Assembly (NCBI RefSeq): GCF_004563925.1
Contig: NZ_SPNJ01000003.1
Span: 707,511 to 771,510, forward strand
Direction: 5' to 3'
Source: Herbaspirillum sp. 3R11
GTDB lineage: Bacteria; Pseudomonadota; Gammaproteobacteria; Burkholderiales; Burkholderiaceae_D
Length of the DNA: 64,000 nucleotides
Position numbers and translations under genes: made by a program. Shown here one piece after another: positions 1 to 9,560 of this stretch (positions are counted from its first letter, which is position 1; the number at the start of each line of letters is the position of its first letter). Below the pieces are notes generated by a model, which worked only from the letters and a program-made list of their open reading frames with translations, did no database searches and had not been told where the DNA came from.

Positions 1-211
1 CAGATATAGCCCGTCATTTTAGTGCAATCCGCCACAGATAGGCGGCCGAGCGCGTATTTTCAGGCGATTCAACCGCGCAATCCGCCCTGAATAACGGGAT
101 TTATGGCATAATCCGCAGTTCTGTCCAAAATTTCCTCTTCATATTATTTGAACCCAGGTTTTTGCGGATTCTTTCTCTCTTAGGTTGGTGCAAATTAATT
201 TGGGGGCGGAG

Positions 212-1342
212 ATGTCCGATCTTGCTACTTTTGCCAAACTGGCGCGCTCAAACGCGCAACTACCAGTTGACGTCTATTTTGACGATGCGCTTTTCAAGCG
301 CGAAATTCACCAGTTATTTCAACAGGGGCCTCGTTACGCCGGCCATGAACTGATGGTGCCCAATGTCGGCGACTACGCGACGCTGCCATGGGAAAACGAA
401 GGTCGCATGCTGGTGCGCAACGCGCAGGGCATCGAACTGATGTCCAACGTCTGCCGTCATCGCCAGGCCAAGATGCTCGACGGCCGCGGCAACGCGCGCA
501 ATATCGTCTGCCCGTTGCATCGCTGGACCTACGATCTCAAGGGCGACCTGATCGGCGCGCCGCATTTCGGCGAGACGCCGTGCCTGAACCTGTCCAAGAC
601 ACCTTTGCAAAACTGGAACGGCCTGCTGTTCGAGAACAACGGCAAGGACGGCAACGACGTCGCTGCGCAATTGAAGCAGCTGGGCGTGACGCGCGACCTG
701 GATTTTTCCGGCTACCTGTTCGATCACGTCGAAGTGCACGAGTGCGACTACAACTGGAAGACCTTCATCGAGGTCTATCTGGAGGACTATCACGTCGAGC
801 CCTTCCATCCGGGCCTGGGCAGCTTCGTCAGCTGCGACGACCTGAAATGGGAATTCGGCAAGAACTACAGCGTGCAGACCGTGGGCGTCAATCACGGCCT
901 GGCCAAATCGGGTTCGCCGACTTACAAGAAATGGCAGGAGCAGGTGCTGCGCTTCGGCAACGGCCAGCCGCCGAAGTACGGCGCGATCTGGCTGACGCTG
1001 TATCCCAACATCATGGTCGAGTGGTATCCGCACGTGCTGGTGGTGTCGACGCTGTGGCCCAACGGTCCGCAAAAGACCACCAACGTGGTCGAGTTCTACT
1101 ACCCTGAAGAAATCGCCCTGTTCGAACGCGAGATGGTCGAGGCCGAACGCGCCGCGTACATGGAGACCTGCATCGAGGATGACGAGATCGCCCTGCGCAT
1201 GGATGCCGGGCGGCGTATACTCATGGATCGCGGCACCAGCGAAGTCGGTCCGTACCAGTCGCCGATGGAAGACGGCATGCAGCACTTCCATGAATGGTAC
1301 CGGTCGCAGATTGCGGTGCAGGAAAACGGAATTTCAGTCTGA
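212..1342 (+). CDS. Rieske non-heme iron oxygenase, alpha subunit type
   Basis: Aromatic-ring-hydroxylating oxygenase family, 376 residues from the ATG. The N-terminal Rieske domain shows CRHR near residue 85 and CPLHRW near residue 105, the Cys/His pairs that bind a 2Fe-2S cluster. The catalytic domain has NWKTFIEVYLEDYH followed by EPFHP near residues 185-205, the usual His ligands of the mononuclear iron. An upstream TTG at 185 is also in frame; the ATG is preferred, although no well-spaced ribosome site is visible. No ferredoxin, reductase or beta subunit lies nearby, so it must use an electron donor encoded elsewhere. The substrate cannot be read from the sequence. An extended -10-like CATAAT (107-112) lies upstream without a clear -35. 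Confidence 0.88.
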   Translation: MSDLATFAKLARSNAQLPVDVYFDDALFKREIHQLFQQGPRYAGHELMVPNVGDYATLPWENEGRMLVRNAQGIELMSNVCRHRQAKMLDGRGNARNIVCPLHRWTYDLKGDLIGAPHFGETPCLNLSKTPLQNWNGLLFENNGKDGNDVAAQLKQLGVTRDLDFSGYLFDHVEVHECDYNWKTFIEVYLEDYHVEPFHPGLGSFVSCDDLKWEFGKNYSVQTVGVNHGLAKSGSPTYKKWQEQVLRFGNGQPPKYGAIWLTLYPNIMVEWYPHVLVVSTLWPNGPQKTTNVVEFYYPEEIALFEREMVEAERAAYMETCIEDDEIALRMDAGRRILMDRGTSEVGPYQSPMEDGMQHFHEWYRSQIAVQENGISV

Positions 1343-1535
1343 ATTTCAGTCTCTTCTTTTTTGAGGAAAGCATGCAGAAAGCGCCGATGATGCGATGCTC
1401 ACGATGTAGTCCGACAGCATCTGCAACGCCAGACCAATTCTGCAGCACCTCCGATTAACGTACGATCCGAAGGCAGCGCCGGCTCCAGCTCGCGCTGCCT
1501 GTTTTTTTGCCCTCGCTTTCGAATAGAGTATCGCC

Positions 1536-2459
1536 ATGCAATCCCTCTGGATGCTTGTTGCCTCCTTCCTGTTTTCCATCATGGGCGTGTGCGTCAAGCT
1601 GTCGTCCGACTACTATTCCACCGCTGAAGTGGTGCTGTGCCGCGGGATAGTCGGCGTCATCTTCATCTATGGTCTGATCAAGATCCGCGGCGGCACGCTC
1701 AGGACGCCCTACCCGCGCGACCACATCATTCGCGGCGGCGTCGGCGTGATTTCGCTGTGGCTGTGGTTCTATTCGTTCGGCCTGCTGCCGGTAGCGACCG
1801 CCACCACGCTCAACTACATGTCGTCGATCTGGATCGCCGCGATGCTGTTCGGCGTCGCCTGGTGGCAGGGCAAGAAGCGTTTTGAATGGGGCCTGGCCGG
1901 CACGGTGCTGCTGAGCTTCGTCGGCGTGGCGATGCTGCTGCGGCCGTCGATCGACTCCGACCAGTTGGTGGGCGGGCTGATCGCGTTGTTTTCCGGCGTG
2001 CTGTCGGCGCTGGTCTACCTGCAGGTGCGCAAGCTCGGCCTGCTGGGCGAGCCGGAGTACCGCGTGGTGTTCTACTTCTCCTTCACAGGCTTGCTGGCAG
2101 GCCTGGTCGGCAGCGTGGTGATCGGCCGTATCCCGTTCTGGCACGCACATTCGGCCAAGGGCCTGGCGCTGCTCGTCACCATTGGCCTGACCGCGACGCT
2201 GGCGCAGATCGCCATGACGCGCGCCTACCGGCTCGGCAATACGCTGGTCACGGCCAACCTGCAATACACCGGCATCGTGTTCGCCAGCCTGTGGGGCCTG
2301 TTCATCTGGAACGACGCGCCGGGCTGGATGGGCTGGGCCGGCATCGGCATCATTCTGATGAGCGGTGTAGTCTCGACGTTTTACAATCAGCGTTCCCAGC
2401 AACAATCCCGACAATCGAGCAATCTGCCGGCGAGCGATCCGATCGCCACCGAAGTTTAG
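1536..2459 (+). CDS. EamA/DMT-family transporter
   Basis: Inner-membrane protein of 307 residues, almost wholly hydrophobic, with about ten predicted membrane helices arranged as two repeated halves, as in the drug/metabolite transporter (EamA, RhaT-like) family. The first helix begins at residue 4. The C-terminal tail after about residue 285 is polar and rich in Gln and Ser. Such proteins usually export small metabolites or amino acids; the substrate here is unknown. The next gene starts 14 bases downstream, so the two are probably co-transcribed. Confidence 0.85.
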   Translation: MQSLWMLVASFLFSIMGVCVKLSSDYYSTAEVVLCRGIVGVIFIYGLIKIRGGTLRTPYPRDHIIRGGVGVISLWLWFYSFGLLPVATATTLNYMSSIWIAAMLFGVAWWQGKKRFEWGLAGTVLLSFVGVAMLLRPSIDSDQLVGGLIALFSGVLSALVYLQVRKLGLLGEPEYRVVFYFSFTGLLAGLVGSVVIGRIPFWHAHSAKGLALLVTIGLTATLAQIAMTRAYRLGNTLVTANLQYTGIVFASLWGLFIWNDAPGWMGWAGIGIILMSGVVSTFYNQRSQQQSRQSSNLPASDPIATEV

Positions 2460-2473
2460 GAAGAGGAATAACC

Positions 2474-3334
2474 ATGACCTACGCCACCCTGATTTCCGCA
2501 GCCGACCTGGCAGCCCATCTAGACGATGCCAACTGGCTGGTGATCGACTGCCGCCACGACCTCGCCAATCCCGACGCCGGCGCACAAGCCTACGCCGCCG
2601 GGCATATTCCGCAGGCGCGCTTCGCCCATCTCGACAAGATACTGTCCGGCACCAAGAACGGCGCCGACGGCAAGTTCAAGGGACGCCATCCGCTGCCGGA
2701 GCGCCAGGCCTTCATCGACGCCATGCAAGAGCTGGGCGTCGGCAAGGGTACCCAAGTCATCGCCTACGACGCCCACGGCGGCATGTTCGCCGCGCGCCTG
2801 TGGTGGCTGCTGCGCTGGGTCGGCCATGTGCAGGTGGCGGTACTCGACGGCGGCTTGCCGGCATGGCAGGCGCAGGGAGGACAGTTGTCGACCGAGACGC
2901 CGGCGCCGGTGCGCGGCGACTTGCAGGAGCAGGCGCCGCTGGTGACCACGGTCGATGTCGGCGATGTCGTTGCCAACCTCGACAGCAAGGCGCTGACCGT
3001 CATCGACGCGCGCGCGGCAGATCGCTATCGCGGCGAGAACGAAACGATGGACGCTGTCGGCGGCCACATCCCGGGCGCGAAGAATCGTTTCTTCAAGGAC
3101 AATCTCGGCGCCGATGGCCGCTTCAAATCGGCCGACGCCTTGCGCGCCGAATGGAATGCGCTGATCGACAGCCCGCAGGCGGCCGTCATGCAGTGCGGTT
3201 CGGGCGTGACCGCTTGCCATAACTTGCTCGCGCTGGAAGTGGCCGGCTTGCCGGGCGCACGCCTGTATCCGGGATCATGGAGCGAATGGAGTTCGGATTC
3301 GTCGCGTCCGGTGGCGACCGGCGCACAGCCGTAA
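2474..3334 (+). CDS. sseA: Sulfurtransferase (3-mercaptopyruvate type, tandem rhodanese)
   Basis: A two-domain rhodanese of 286 residues. The N-terminal non-catalytic domain has the DCRHDL segment near residue 17. The C-terminal domain carries the active-site loop CGSGVTA near residue 240; this loop is typical of 3-mercaptopyruvate sulfurtransferases, while thiosulfate enzymes usually have CRKGVT. It should move sulfane sulfur from mercaptopyruvate to a thiol or cyanide acceptor in the cytoplasm. An AAGAGG ribosome site precedes the ATG. It follows the EamA transporter in the same direction. The family call is firm, the donor preference is inferred from the loop. Confidence 0.88.
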   Translation: MTYATLISAADLAAHLDDANWLVIDCRHDLANPDAGAQAYAAGHIPQARFAHLDKILSGTKNGADGKFKGRHPLPERQAFIDAMQELGVGKGTQVIAYDAHGGMFAARLWWLLRWVGHVQVAVLDGGLPAWQAQGGQLSTETPAPVRGDLQEQAPLVTTVDVGDVVANLDSKALTVIDARAADRYRGENETMDAVGGHIPGAKNRFFKDNLGADGRFKSADALRAEWNALIDSPQAAVMQCGSGVTACHNLLALEVAGLPGARLYPGSWSEWSSDSSRPVATGAQP

Positions 3335-3357
3335 GCAGAGAACAAGTCCGGCGGCGC

Positions 3358-4260
3358 TCAGGCCGCCGGCATCTGCAAGGCTTGCATGAAGGCCTGCACG
3401 AACTGTCCCACCATCACCGGCGCATCGCGCCGCATCATCAGCACCACCGCCGACTGGAAGTCGGACTCCCGTATGTCGATGAAATGCACGCCCGCAACGG
3501 CGATTGCACGCATGCTGTCGGGCACGATGGCGATGCCGAAATTGGCCGTGACCAGACTCAGCAAAGAGGCCTTGCGCGAGGTTGCGCGCGCCGGCTTGGG
3601 AAAGAAGCCGTGCGCGATGCAACGCTCGGCCACCAGGTAGCTGAGGCCGCCGCGCTCGCGATGCGGCATGGACACGAACAGCTCGTCGCGCAGCTCGGCG
3701 ATGTCGACCACCTCGCGCTGCGCCAGCGGATGCTGCAGCGATACCGCGACCACCAGCTTCTCCTGATACAGCGTGATGGTTTCCAGATGGGGATGCTTGC
3801 GCAGGATCGGCGTACGCGCCAGGCCGAGGTCGGCGCGCCCTTCTTCGACGTCGAGCGCCTGATGCTCGGAGGAGGCCTGGGAAATTTCGAGTGTGACGCC
3901 GGGGAACGCCTGCAGCACCGCGTTGAGACAGGGCCCCAGCGGCAGCGACAGCGGCACCGAGCTCGAATGCAGCAGGCGGATGGCGCCGCGTTCGCCCTTG
4001 TCGATGTGGCGCGCCTGCACGATGGCCTGGTCCATGTCGTCGAGGATCTTGCGCGCGCGGTCGTAGAAATCCTTGCCCGCCAGCGTCAGTTCGACCTGCT
4101 TGGCGTCACGTCTTAGCAAAACGACATCAATGTCGTTTTCCAGCTCCTTGATCTGGCGGCTCAGCGCCGACTGGGCAATGTACAGGCGCTCGGATGCGCG
4201 CGTGTAGCTGCCGGCGGCGACGATCTCGACAAAGTATTTGAGCTGTTTGATGGAAATCAT
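3358..4260 (-). CDS. LysR-family transcriptional regulator
   Basis: 300 residues starting at ATG 4260 (ISIKQLKYFVEIV). The N-terminal winged helix-turn-helix (about residues 3-60) has the usual SYTRASERLYIAQSALSRQI segment. The rest is a periplasmic-binding-protein-like effector domain. It is convergent with the sulfurtransferase, ending 23 bases from its stop. No obvious divergent target gene lies upstream except a possible 38-codon ORF, so its regulon cannot be inferred. An alternative upstream start would add 17 residues that look non-coding. Confidence 0.9.
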   Translation of the reverse strand: MISIKQLKYFVEIVAAGSYTRASERLYIAQSALSRQIKELENDIDVVLLRRDAKQVELTLAGKDFYDRARKILDDMDQAIVQARHIDKGERGAIRLLHSSSVPLSLPLGPCLNAVLQAFPGVTLEISQASSEHQALDVEEGRADLGLARTPILRKHPHLETITLYQEKLVVAVSLQHPLAQREVVDIAELRDELFVSMPHRERGGLSYLVAERCIAHGFFPKPARATSRKASLLSLVTANFGIAIVPDSMRAIAVAGVHFIDIRESDFQSAVVLMMRRDAPVMVGQFVQAFMQALQMPAA

Positions 4261-4409
4261 GAGCGCCTGTTGTGTCGCTGTATTGTGCCGCCATCGCGCT
4301 GCCGCCGCCATGCCGTTTTGCGATAATCGGACGGCGCATTTGATATTGGCGGCCGCACCGGTTATGGCGCTACAGTCCGTGCATCATCGGCAATGCGAAG
4401 GGGCTTATC

Positions 4410-4526
4410 GTGTCGGAAACATTCCTTGTCCTGCTCGGCTTCGCCGGGCTGCTGCTCAGCGTCGTGATCAAGCTGATGTGCCTGCCGGGCAAGTCCTCCG
4501 CCCGTGACCGCCGCAGGGGCGACTGA
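4410..4526 (+). CDS. Possible small single-pass membrane protein (38 aa)
   Basis: A short reading frame beginning at GTG 4410, preceded by GAAGGGG at good ribosome-site spacing. The predicted peptide starts SETFLVLLGFAGLLLSVVIK, one hydrophobic helix, and ends in a strongly basic tail (SSARDRRRGD). This layout fits a small inner-membrane protein with a cytoplasmic basic C-terminus. It lies between a LysR gene and the ZIP transporter gene, which run the other way. No function can be given; a chance ORF is not excluded. Confidence 0.4.
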   Translation: MSETFLVLLGFAGLLLSVVIKLMCLPGKSSARDRRRGD

Positions 4527-4554
4527 ATTTCAATGCATCAATGCGACGATGCGC

Positions 4555-5349
4555 TCAATGCGCGTGCGCATGGCTGGTCAGCACCAGCACGATGACCACA
4601 CCCAGGCCGATCAGGATCACTTGCGGGATCGTCTCGCGCAGCGTGGCGCGGCGTTGCATTTGCGGCATCAGGTCGCTGACGGCGATGTAGATGAAGCCTG
4701 ACGAGGCGAACACCAATACGTAGGGAATCCATTCCATGCCGCGCTCCAGCATGAAGTAGCCGAGCACACCGCCCAGCACCGCCATCAGGCTGCAGATCAG
4801 GTTGTAGACGTAGGCGCGCGTGCGCGAAAAGCCGGCGTTGAGCAGGATGATGAAGTCGCCGATTTCCTGCGGGATCTCGTGCGCGATGATGGCCAGACCG
4901 GTCACCAGTCCCAGATGCGGGTCGGCCAGGAAGGCGGCGGCGATCAGGATGCCGTCGGTGAAGTTGTGCATGCCGTCGCCGACCAGGATCATCCAGCCGG
5001 CCTTGCCCGCCTCGTGCTTGTCGTGGCCGTGGTGATGGCCGTGACCGTCGTCTTCATGATGATGGGAATGGCGCAGGATGGACAACTTTTCCAGCAGGAA
5101 AAACGCCAGCAGTCCGCCCAGCAGCACGGCAAACAGCTTGTGCGGCTCGGCCGAGGATTCGAAGGCTTCCGGCAAGGCGTGCAGCAGCGAGGTCGACAGC
5201 ATGATGCCGACCGACAGGCTGACCAGGCGCTCGACCATCTTCGACAGCAGCGCGAATGAGAAGATCGCGGCCGCGGTGATACTGAACACGCCGGCGATCG
5301 TCGTGGCCAGCAGGATGGAAAGCAGAGTGGAATTAATGTCGAGCCCCAA
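4555..5349 (-). CDS. ZIP-family metal transporter
   Basis: 264-residue inner-membrane metal transporter with eight predicted helices. A His-rich loop (HHEDDGHGHHHGHDKHE, about residues 96-112) lies between helices 3 and 4. Helix 4 carries HNFTDG and helix 5 HEIPQEIGD, the metal-binding motifs of the ZIP family. The C-terminus ends HAHAH. It most likely imports zinc or a related divalent cation. The first in-frame start is TTG at 5349, with a stop codon just upstream and no clear ribosome site, so the start is uncertain. It lies downstream of the chemosensory operon on the same strand, 65 bases away. Confidence 0.9.
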   Translation of the reverse strand: MGLDINSTLLSILLATTIAGVFSITAAAIFSFALLSKMVERLVSLSVGIMLSTSLLHALPEAFESSAEPHKLFAVLLGGLLAFFLLEKLSILRHSHHHEDDGHGHHHGHDKHEAGKAGWMILVGDGMHNFTDGILIAAAFLADPHLGLVTGLAIIAHEIPQEIGDFIILLNAGFSRTRAYVYNLICSLMAVLGGVLGYFMLERGMEWIPYVLVFASSGFIYIAVSDLMPQMQRRATLRETIPQVILIGLGVVIVLVLTSHAHAH

Positions 5350-5414
5350 TCGTCAGGAACAGTCTCAGGAAGTGGCAGATTAGACCATAGCTGGTTTTTT
5401 TCGGCAAATAAGGT

Positions 5415-8400
5415 CTACAAAGGCGCGTTTTCGCCGCCTTCGTTCCCGTTCGCCTGCTCAGGCTCATGCCAAAACAGCACTTCATCGACCCGGAACTCAG
5501 GCCGCACGCCATTGTTTTCGATCAGTCCGTGGACCAGGTTGAGCAGCACATCGTCCTGATAAGGCTTGCCGAGATAGGCATTGACGCCCAGTTCCATGGC
5601 GCGTTCGCGGTGTTTGGCGGCGGTGCGCGAGGTGATCATGATGATCGGCAAGGTTGCGGTGGCGGCCATGTCGCGGATGTTGCGGGTCAGGTCGAAGCCG
5701 TCCATGCGCGGCATTTCGATGTCCAGCAGCACGATGTCGGGACGCACGGCCTGCATCTGATGCAAGGCGTCGACGCCGTCGGTGGCCAGCACCACCTGAT
5801 AGCCCTCGCGTGTAAGCAGGCGATGCATGACACGGCGCACCGTCAGCGAATCGTCGACCACCAGCACCATCTTGCGACCGCCGTCGCCATCGGCGCCTTG
5901 TGGCTGCTCGCGCCGCAAAATGCGCTGATAGCCCTGACGCTGCGCCAGCTGGATCGGATTGAGGATCAGCACGATACTGCCGCTGCCCAGCACCGTGGCG
6001 CCGACCACGCCGGTCATGCCGGCCAGCTGCGGACCAATGCTCTTGGTGACGACTTCACGATTGCCGACGATGCGATCCACCAGAATCGCCAGGAAATCAT
6101 GGCCGCTCTTGATCACCAGCACCGGCAAGGCCTGCTGCTGCGGGATATTGCGCTCGTCGCCCAGCAGCGCCGAAAGATAGTGCAAGGGCAAGCTGCGTCC
6201 CTGCCATTCCAGCAAGCCTTCACGGAACACGCGCTCCTGGTCGGCGCGCTTGAGTTGCAGCACCTGCTCCACCAGCAGCGAAGGTATCGCGTAGCTTTGC
6301 TGATCCAGTTCAAGCAACACCACTTGCGCCACCGCCAGCGACAGCGGCAGGTGAATGATGAATTGCGCGCCTTTGCCGGCCACCGTGGCGATGCTGATGC
6401 GTCCGCCCAGCGAGGCCACTTCCGAACGCACCACGTCCATGCCGACGCCGCGCCCGGCAATTGCCGTGACGTTGCTGCTGGTCGAAAATCCGGGATGGAA
6501 AATGATGCTGGTGAGCTCGGCGTCCGAGAGGCGATGGTGCGGATCGATCAGCCCCAGATGCAGAGCCTTTTCATGAATGCGCGCAAGATCCAGCCCCTGG
6601 CCGTCATCGGATAGCCGGATCATCGCCTCGTTGCCCTCTTGCCGGATTTCCAGCAGCAGTTGGCCCACCGCGTCCTTGCCGGCCGCCAGTCGTTGTGCTG
6701 CGCCTTCGATGCCATGCGCAGCGGCATTGCGCAGCAGATGCTCGAAGGGGCCGACCATTTTTTCCAGGATGCTGCGATCGAGCTCGACCGCACCGCCGAC
6801 GATGTCGAGCGCAAGTTCCTTGCCGGTTTCCTTCGCCATTTGCCGCACCAGCCGGTGCAGGCGTTCTTCGATGCCTTTGAACTGCACCATGCGCGCGTGC
6901 ATCAGCTCACGCTGCATGTCGCGCGTCAACCGGGCCTGGTGCACCAGACCGTTTTGCGTGCGCTCTACCGTGTCGAGCAGATTCTTCTGCAGCGAAGCGA
7001 CGTCGTTGACGCTTTCGGCCAGCATGCGGGTCAGCTCCTGCAAGTGCGTGAATCGATCGAACTCAAGCGGGTCGAAATGCTGGTTTTGCGGCTGCTTCTG
7101 GTTCGATGCGGCGATCTGGATTTCGGCCTGGATCTCTACCTCGCGCAACTGCGTACTCAGTCGCGCCACATTGCTGCCGAGATCGGTCAGATGCTGGCGC
7201 AGGATGTTGACTTCGGATTCCAGTCCGGAACGCGAGATCGAAATTTCTCCCGCCTGGTTGAGCACGCTGTCCAGAATGCCGGCGCGGATGCGTACCAGCG
7301 GCGCAGTCGTAGCGGGTGGGGTCGAGGTCGGCGCCGCTGCAGCGGTAGCCGGTGCAACCACGGTCGCAGCGACCTCGGCTTGCGGCGCGACCACCGGAAT
7401 GACATCGGGAACCGGCGCGGCGGCAACCGGCAATTGCAAGGCATCGAACAATTGCAAACCCTGGTCGTAGCGCGCCAGCAAGTCATCGATCATCGCCGCC
7501 GACGGTTCGCCGTCGCGCATCATTTCGCCGATGCGGCTCTCCAGATCGTGCATGTGCTGGCCGAGACGCATGGCGCCGGCCATGCGCGCGCTGCCCTTGA
7601 TGGTGTGCAGCGGTCGCAGCAGGTACTGGATCAACGCCGTGTCGCCCGGCGCCTTTTGCAGTTTGTACAGACTCTCGCCGACCTGCGGCAGCAGATCGCG
7701 CCCCTCTTCCAAGAAGATGTCCAGCAACTCCGGATCAATGACGTCGCCGCCCGGCTCGGGCGACTTGGCGCCTACCGCTTGCACGTTTTCCGCCAGGGTG
7801 ACGGTGGTCTTGCCGCCATCATGGCTCTGACGCCGGCGCGCTTCCAGCGTCGTCAGCAAGGTGCGCAACTGTTGTTGCACGGCGGGATGCGCCGACGGCA
7901 TGACGCGCGCGGCAAATTGCTGCTGCATGGCTTGCAGGTCGTGCACCACCTGCATCAGCTCGGCGCAAATGGCGGCGTCGAGCAAACCCGGATAGTTTTC
8001 CAGGAACTGCATGAGGTCATCGAGCGGGCGCGCCAGCGCCAGCAGTGGCACGAACCGCACCGACGCCGCGCTGCTCTTGAGCGAATGGGTCGCGCGCAGG
8101 GCTTCCGCCGCGATCACATCGGGTGTCGTGGTTTGCCATTGTGCGATCTGCCTGGCGAGAATGTCGAGCAGGTTGGCCGACTCCTCGCTGTAGATCTGAT
8201 GCAGCCTGACCGGCAAGATGAGGTCGCCGACCTGGCAGGTTTCGTTGTGATCGACTGTCTCAATATGATCGGCGGTTTCTTTTTGCGTCGGCGACAATTC
8301 GTCGCGGGCACGACGGGCGACGGCGGCCAGCAAGCCGTCAGGGCTGCGCAGCGAGTTGCCGTTGACGCTGATCTCGTCTATCCAGGCGCCCAGCTCCAGC

Positions 8401-9500
8401 ACGGCATAGTCCAACAAAGTGTAGTCGCCCGCCGTGCCGGGCCGGCCTGCGGCGGACCACGCGGTGGCGAACTCCTCCAGCGCCATCGCGCCCCGGCCCA
8501 GCGCGTTGAGACCGACCATCCGACCACTGCCCTTGAGCGTATGAAAACCCCGCCGCAACACGACCACCGGCGCCATGTCTTGCGGCGTCGCACGGGATGC
8601 CGCCAGCGCGCTGCGTATGCTGCCCAGCACCTCATTCGCTTCGAGCAGGAAGACTTCCCGCAGCTCGGCGTCGATTTCATCTGGCTGTTGCGACGCAGGC
8701 TGAACCATCTTCTCTGCCGTCATCGACGCCGACTCCGGTGCAGCGGCGACGGTTTCCGCGTCGAACTTGCCGGGATAAGTCATCGATTGCGGCGCGTTGT
8801 GCATCAGCGGCATCGACAGGCTCAGCGCCGCCACGTTGTGCACCAGGCGCGCCAGGCTTGCGGCTTCGGCCGCAGTCATGTTCTCCGTGGCGGCAAGTGG
8901 AAGCGAAGACGGAAGACGGCCGATATCGACCACGCACAATTGCAAAACTTCGCAAGCGGCCGTCAACTCCAGCGCTTGCCCCACCGTCGCCAGTTGCTGC
9001 GCCAACAGCTTTGCCTCATCCAATGCGTCGGGAGTGGTGCGGCCTTGCAGGTAAGCGTCGAGCAAATTTTCCAGGCGACCGAGGTCGGTCGTCAGTTGCG
9101 CGATGGCGGCTTTCAGCGCCGGACGTTGACGCGCGGCCTCATTCTGCACAGCCGCCGGCTGCGACTCCATGCCTGCCTCAATCCCGACAAGGCAGGCGCG
9201 CAAATCCGTACAGGCATGCTGCACGGATCCGGCAACATCGCCGGCAACGTCTTGTCCTGCTTCAGCTGAGTCGAGCAACGCGGCCAGCCGGGCCACGCTC
9301 CGTTCCAGCGAGGCAGCGCCGATGAATGCCAGCGTATCGGCGCCCTGGCGCAGCAGCACATGAGCCTGTTGCACCGCTTGCGCACCGCCGTCGTCGAGCA
9401 GTCGCACGGCCTGATCGACGGTCGTGATCAATCCAGGCGCCAGCGCCGCCAACGCGGACGGATCCGCCGACATTGGCTCAGGCGTGAGATCGGAAGCCAT
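5415..9500 (-). CDS. chpA: Chemosensory hybrid histidine kinase ChpA/PilL
   Basis: A 1361-residue CheA-like hybrid kinase of the type IV pilus (twitching) chemosensory system. Three histidine phosphotransfer domains are visible: HTLKGSGR with His near 320, HSLKSSA with His near 472, and HTIKGSAR with His near 632. An Ala/Pro/Thr-rich linker (about 690-735) precedes the dimerisation region. The ATPase domain shows LLRNAAAHGIE, DDGQGLD and GRGVGMD (about 923-1022), followed by a CheW-like domain. The C-terminal receiver has VLVVDDS and LLDIEMP with Asp near 1260. It is shorter than Pseudomonas ChpA, which has more phosphotransfer domains. It ends the pilG-H-I-J operon; MSADPSAL nine residues in is an alternative start. 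Confidence 0.95.
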   Translation of the reverse strand: MASDLTPEPMSADPSALAALAPGLITTVDQAVRLLDDGGAQAVQQAHVLLRQGADTLAFIGAASLERSVARLAALLDSAEAGQDVAGDVAGSVQHACTDLRACLVGIEAGMESQPAAVQNEAARQRPALKAAIAQLTTDLGRLENLLDAYLQGRTTPDALDEAKLLAQQLATVGQALELTAACEVLQLCVVDIGRLPSSLPLAATENMTAAEAASLARLVHNVAALSLSMPLMHNAPQSMTYPGKFDAETVAAAPESASMTAEKMVQPASQQPDEIDAELREVFLLEANEVLGSIRSALAASRATPQDMAPVVVLRRGFHTLKGSGRMVGLNALGRGAMALEEFATAWSAAGRPGTAGDYTLLDYAVLELGAWIDEISVNGNSLRSPDGLLAAVARRARDELSPTQKETADHIETVDHNETCQVGDLILPVRLHQIYSEESANLLDILARQIAQWQTTTPDVIAAEALRATHSLKSSAASVRFVPLLALARPLDDLMQFLENYPGLLDAAICAELMQVVHDLQAMQQQFAARVMPSAHPAVQQQLRTLLTTLEARRRQSHDGGKTTVTLAENVQAVGAKSPEPGGDVIDPELLDIFLEEGRDLLPQVGESLYKLQKAPGDTALIQYLLRPLHTIKGSARMAGAMRLGQHMHDLESRIGEMMRDGEPSAAMIDDLLARYDQGLQLFDALQLPVAAAPVPDVIPVVAPQAEVAATVVAPATAAAAPTSTPPATTAPLVRIRAGILDSVLNQAGEISISRSGLESEVNILRQHLTDLGSNVARLSTQLREVEIQAEIQIAASNQKQPQNQHFDPLEFDRFTHLQELTRMLAESVNDVASLQKNLLDTVERTQNGLVHQARLTRDMQRELMHARMVQFKGIEERLHRLVRQMAKETGKELALDIVGGAVELDRSILEKMVGPFEHLLRNAAAHGIEGAAQRLAAGKDAVGQLLLEIRQEGNEAMIRLSDDGQGLDLARIHEKALHLGLIDPHHRLSDAELTSIIFHPGFSTSSNVTAIAGRGVGMDVVRSEVASLGGRISIATVAGKGAQFIIHLPLSLAVAQVVLLELDQQSYAIPSLLVEQVLQLKRADQERVFREGLLEWQGRSLPLHYLSALLGDERNIPQQQALPVLVIKSGHDFLAILVDRIVGNREVVTKSIGPQLAGMTGVVGATVLGSGSIVLILNPIQLAQRQGYQRILRREQPQGADGDGGRKMVLVVDDSLTVRRVMHRLLTREGYQVVLATDGVDALHQMQAVRPDIVLLDIEMPRMDGFDLTRNIRDMAATATLPIIMITSRTAAKHRERAMELGVNAYLGKPYQDDVLLNLVHGLIENNGVRPEFRVDEVLFWHEPEQANGNEGGENAPL

Positions 9501-9560
9501 GGGCGCTCTGCAGGTTGGACGGACCCGGACGCATCACGCGTATCACGTGTATCGCAATCA

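Noticed and set aside
1886..2473. Extension of the sulfurtransferase frame upstream.
   Set aside because: It overlaps the EamA transporter in another frame; ATG 2474 has a good ribosome site and gives the family length.
6639..9269. Very long plus-strand open frame opposite chpA.
   Set aside because: It is the antisense shadow of a high-GC gene; composition is Arg/Gln/His-rich and no domain is seen.
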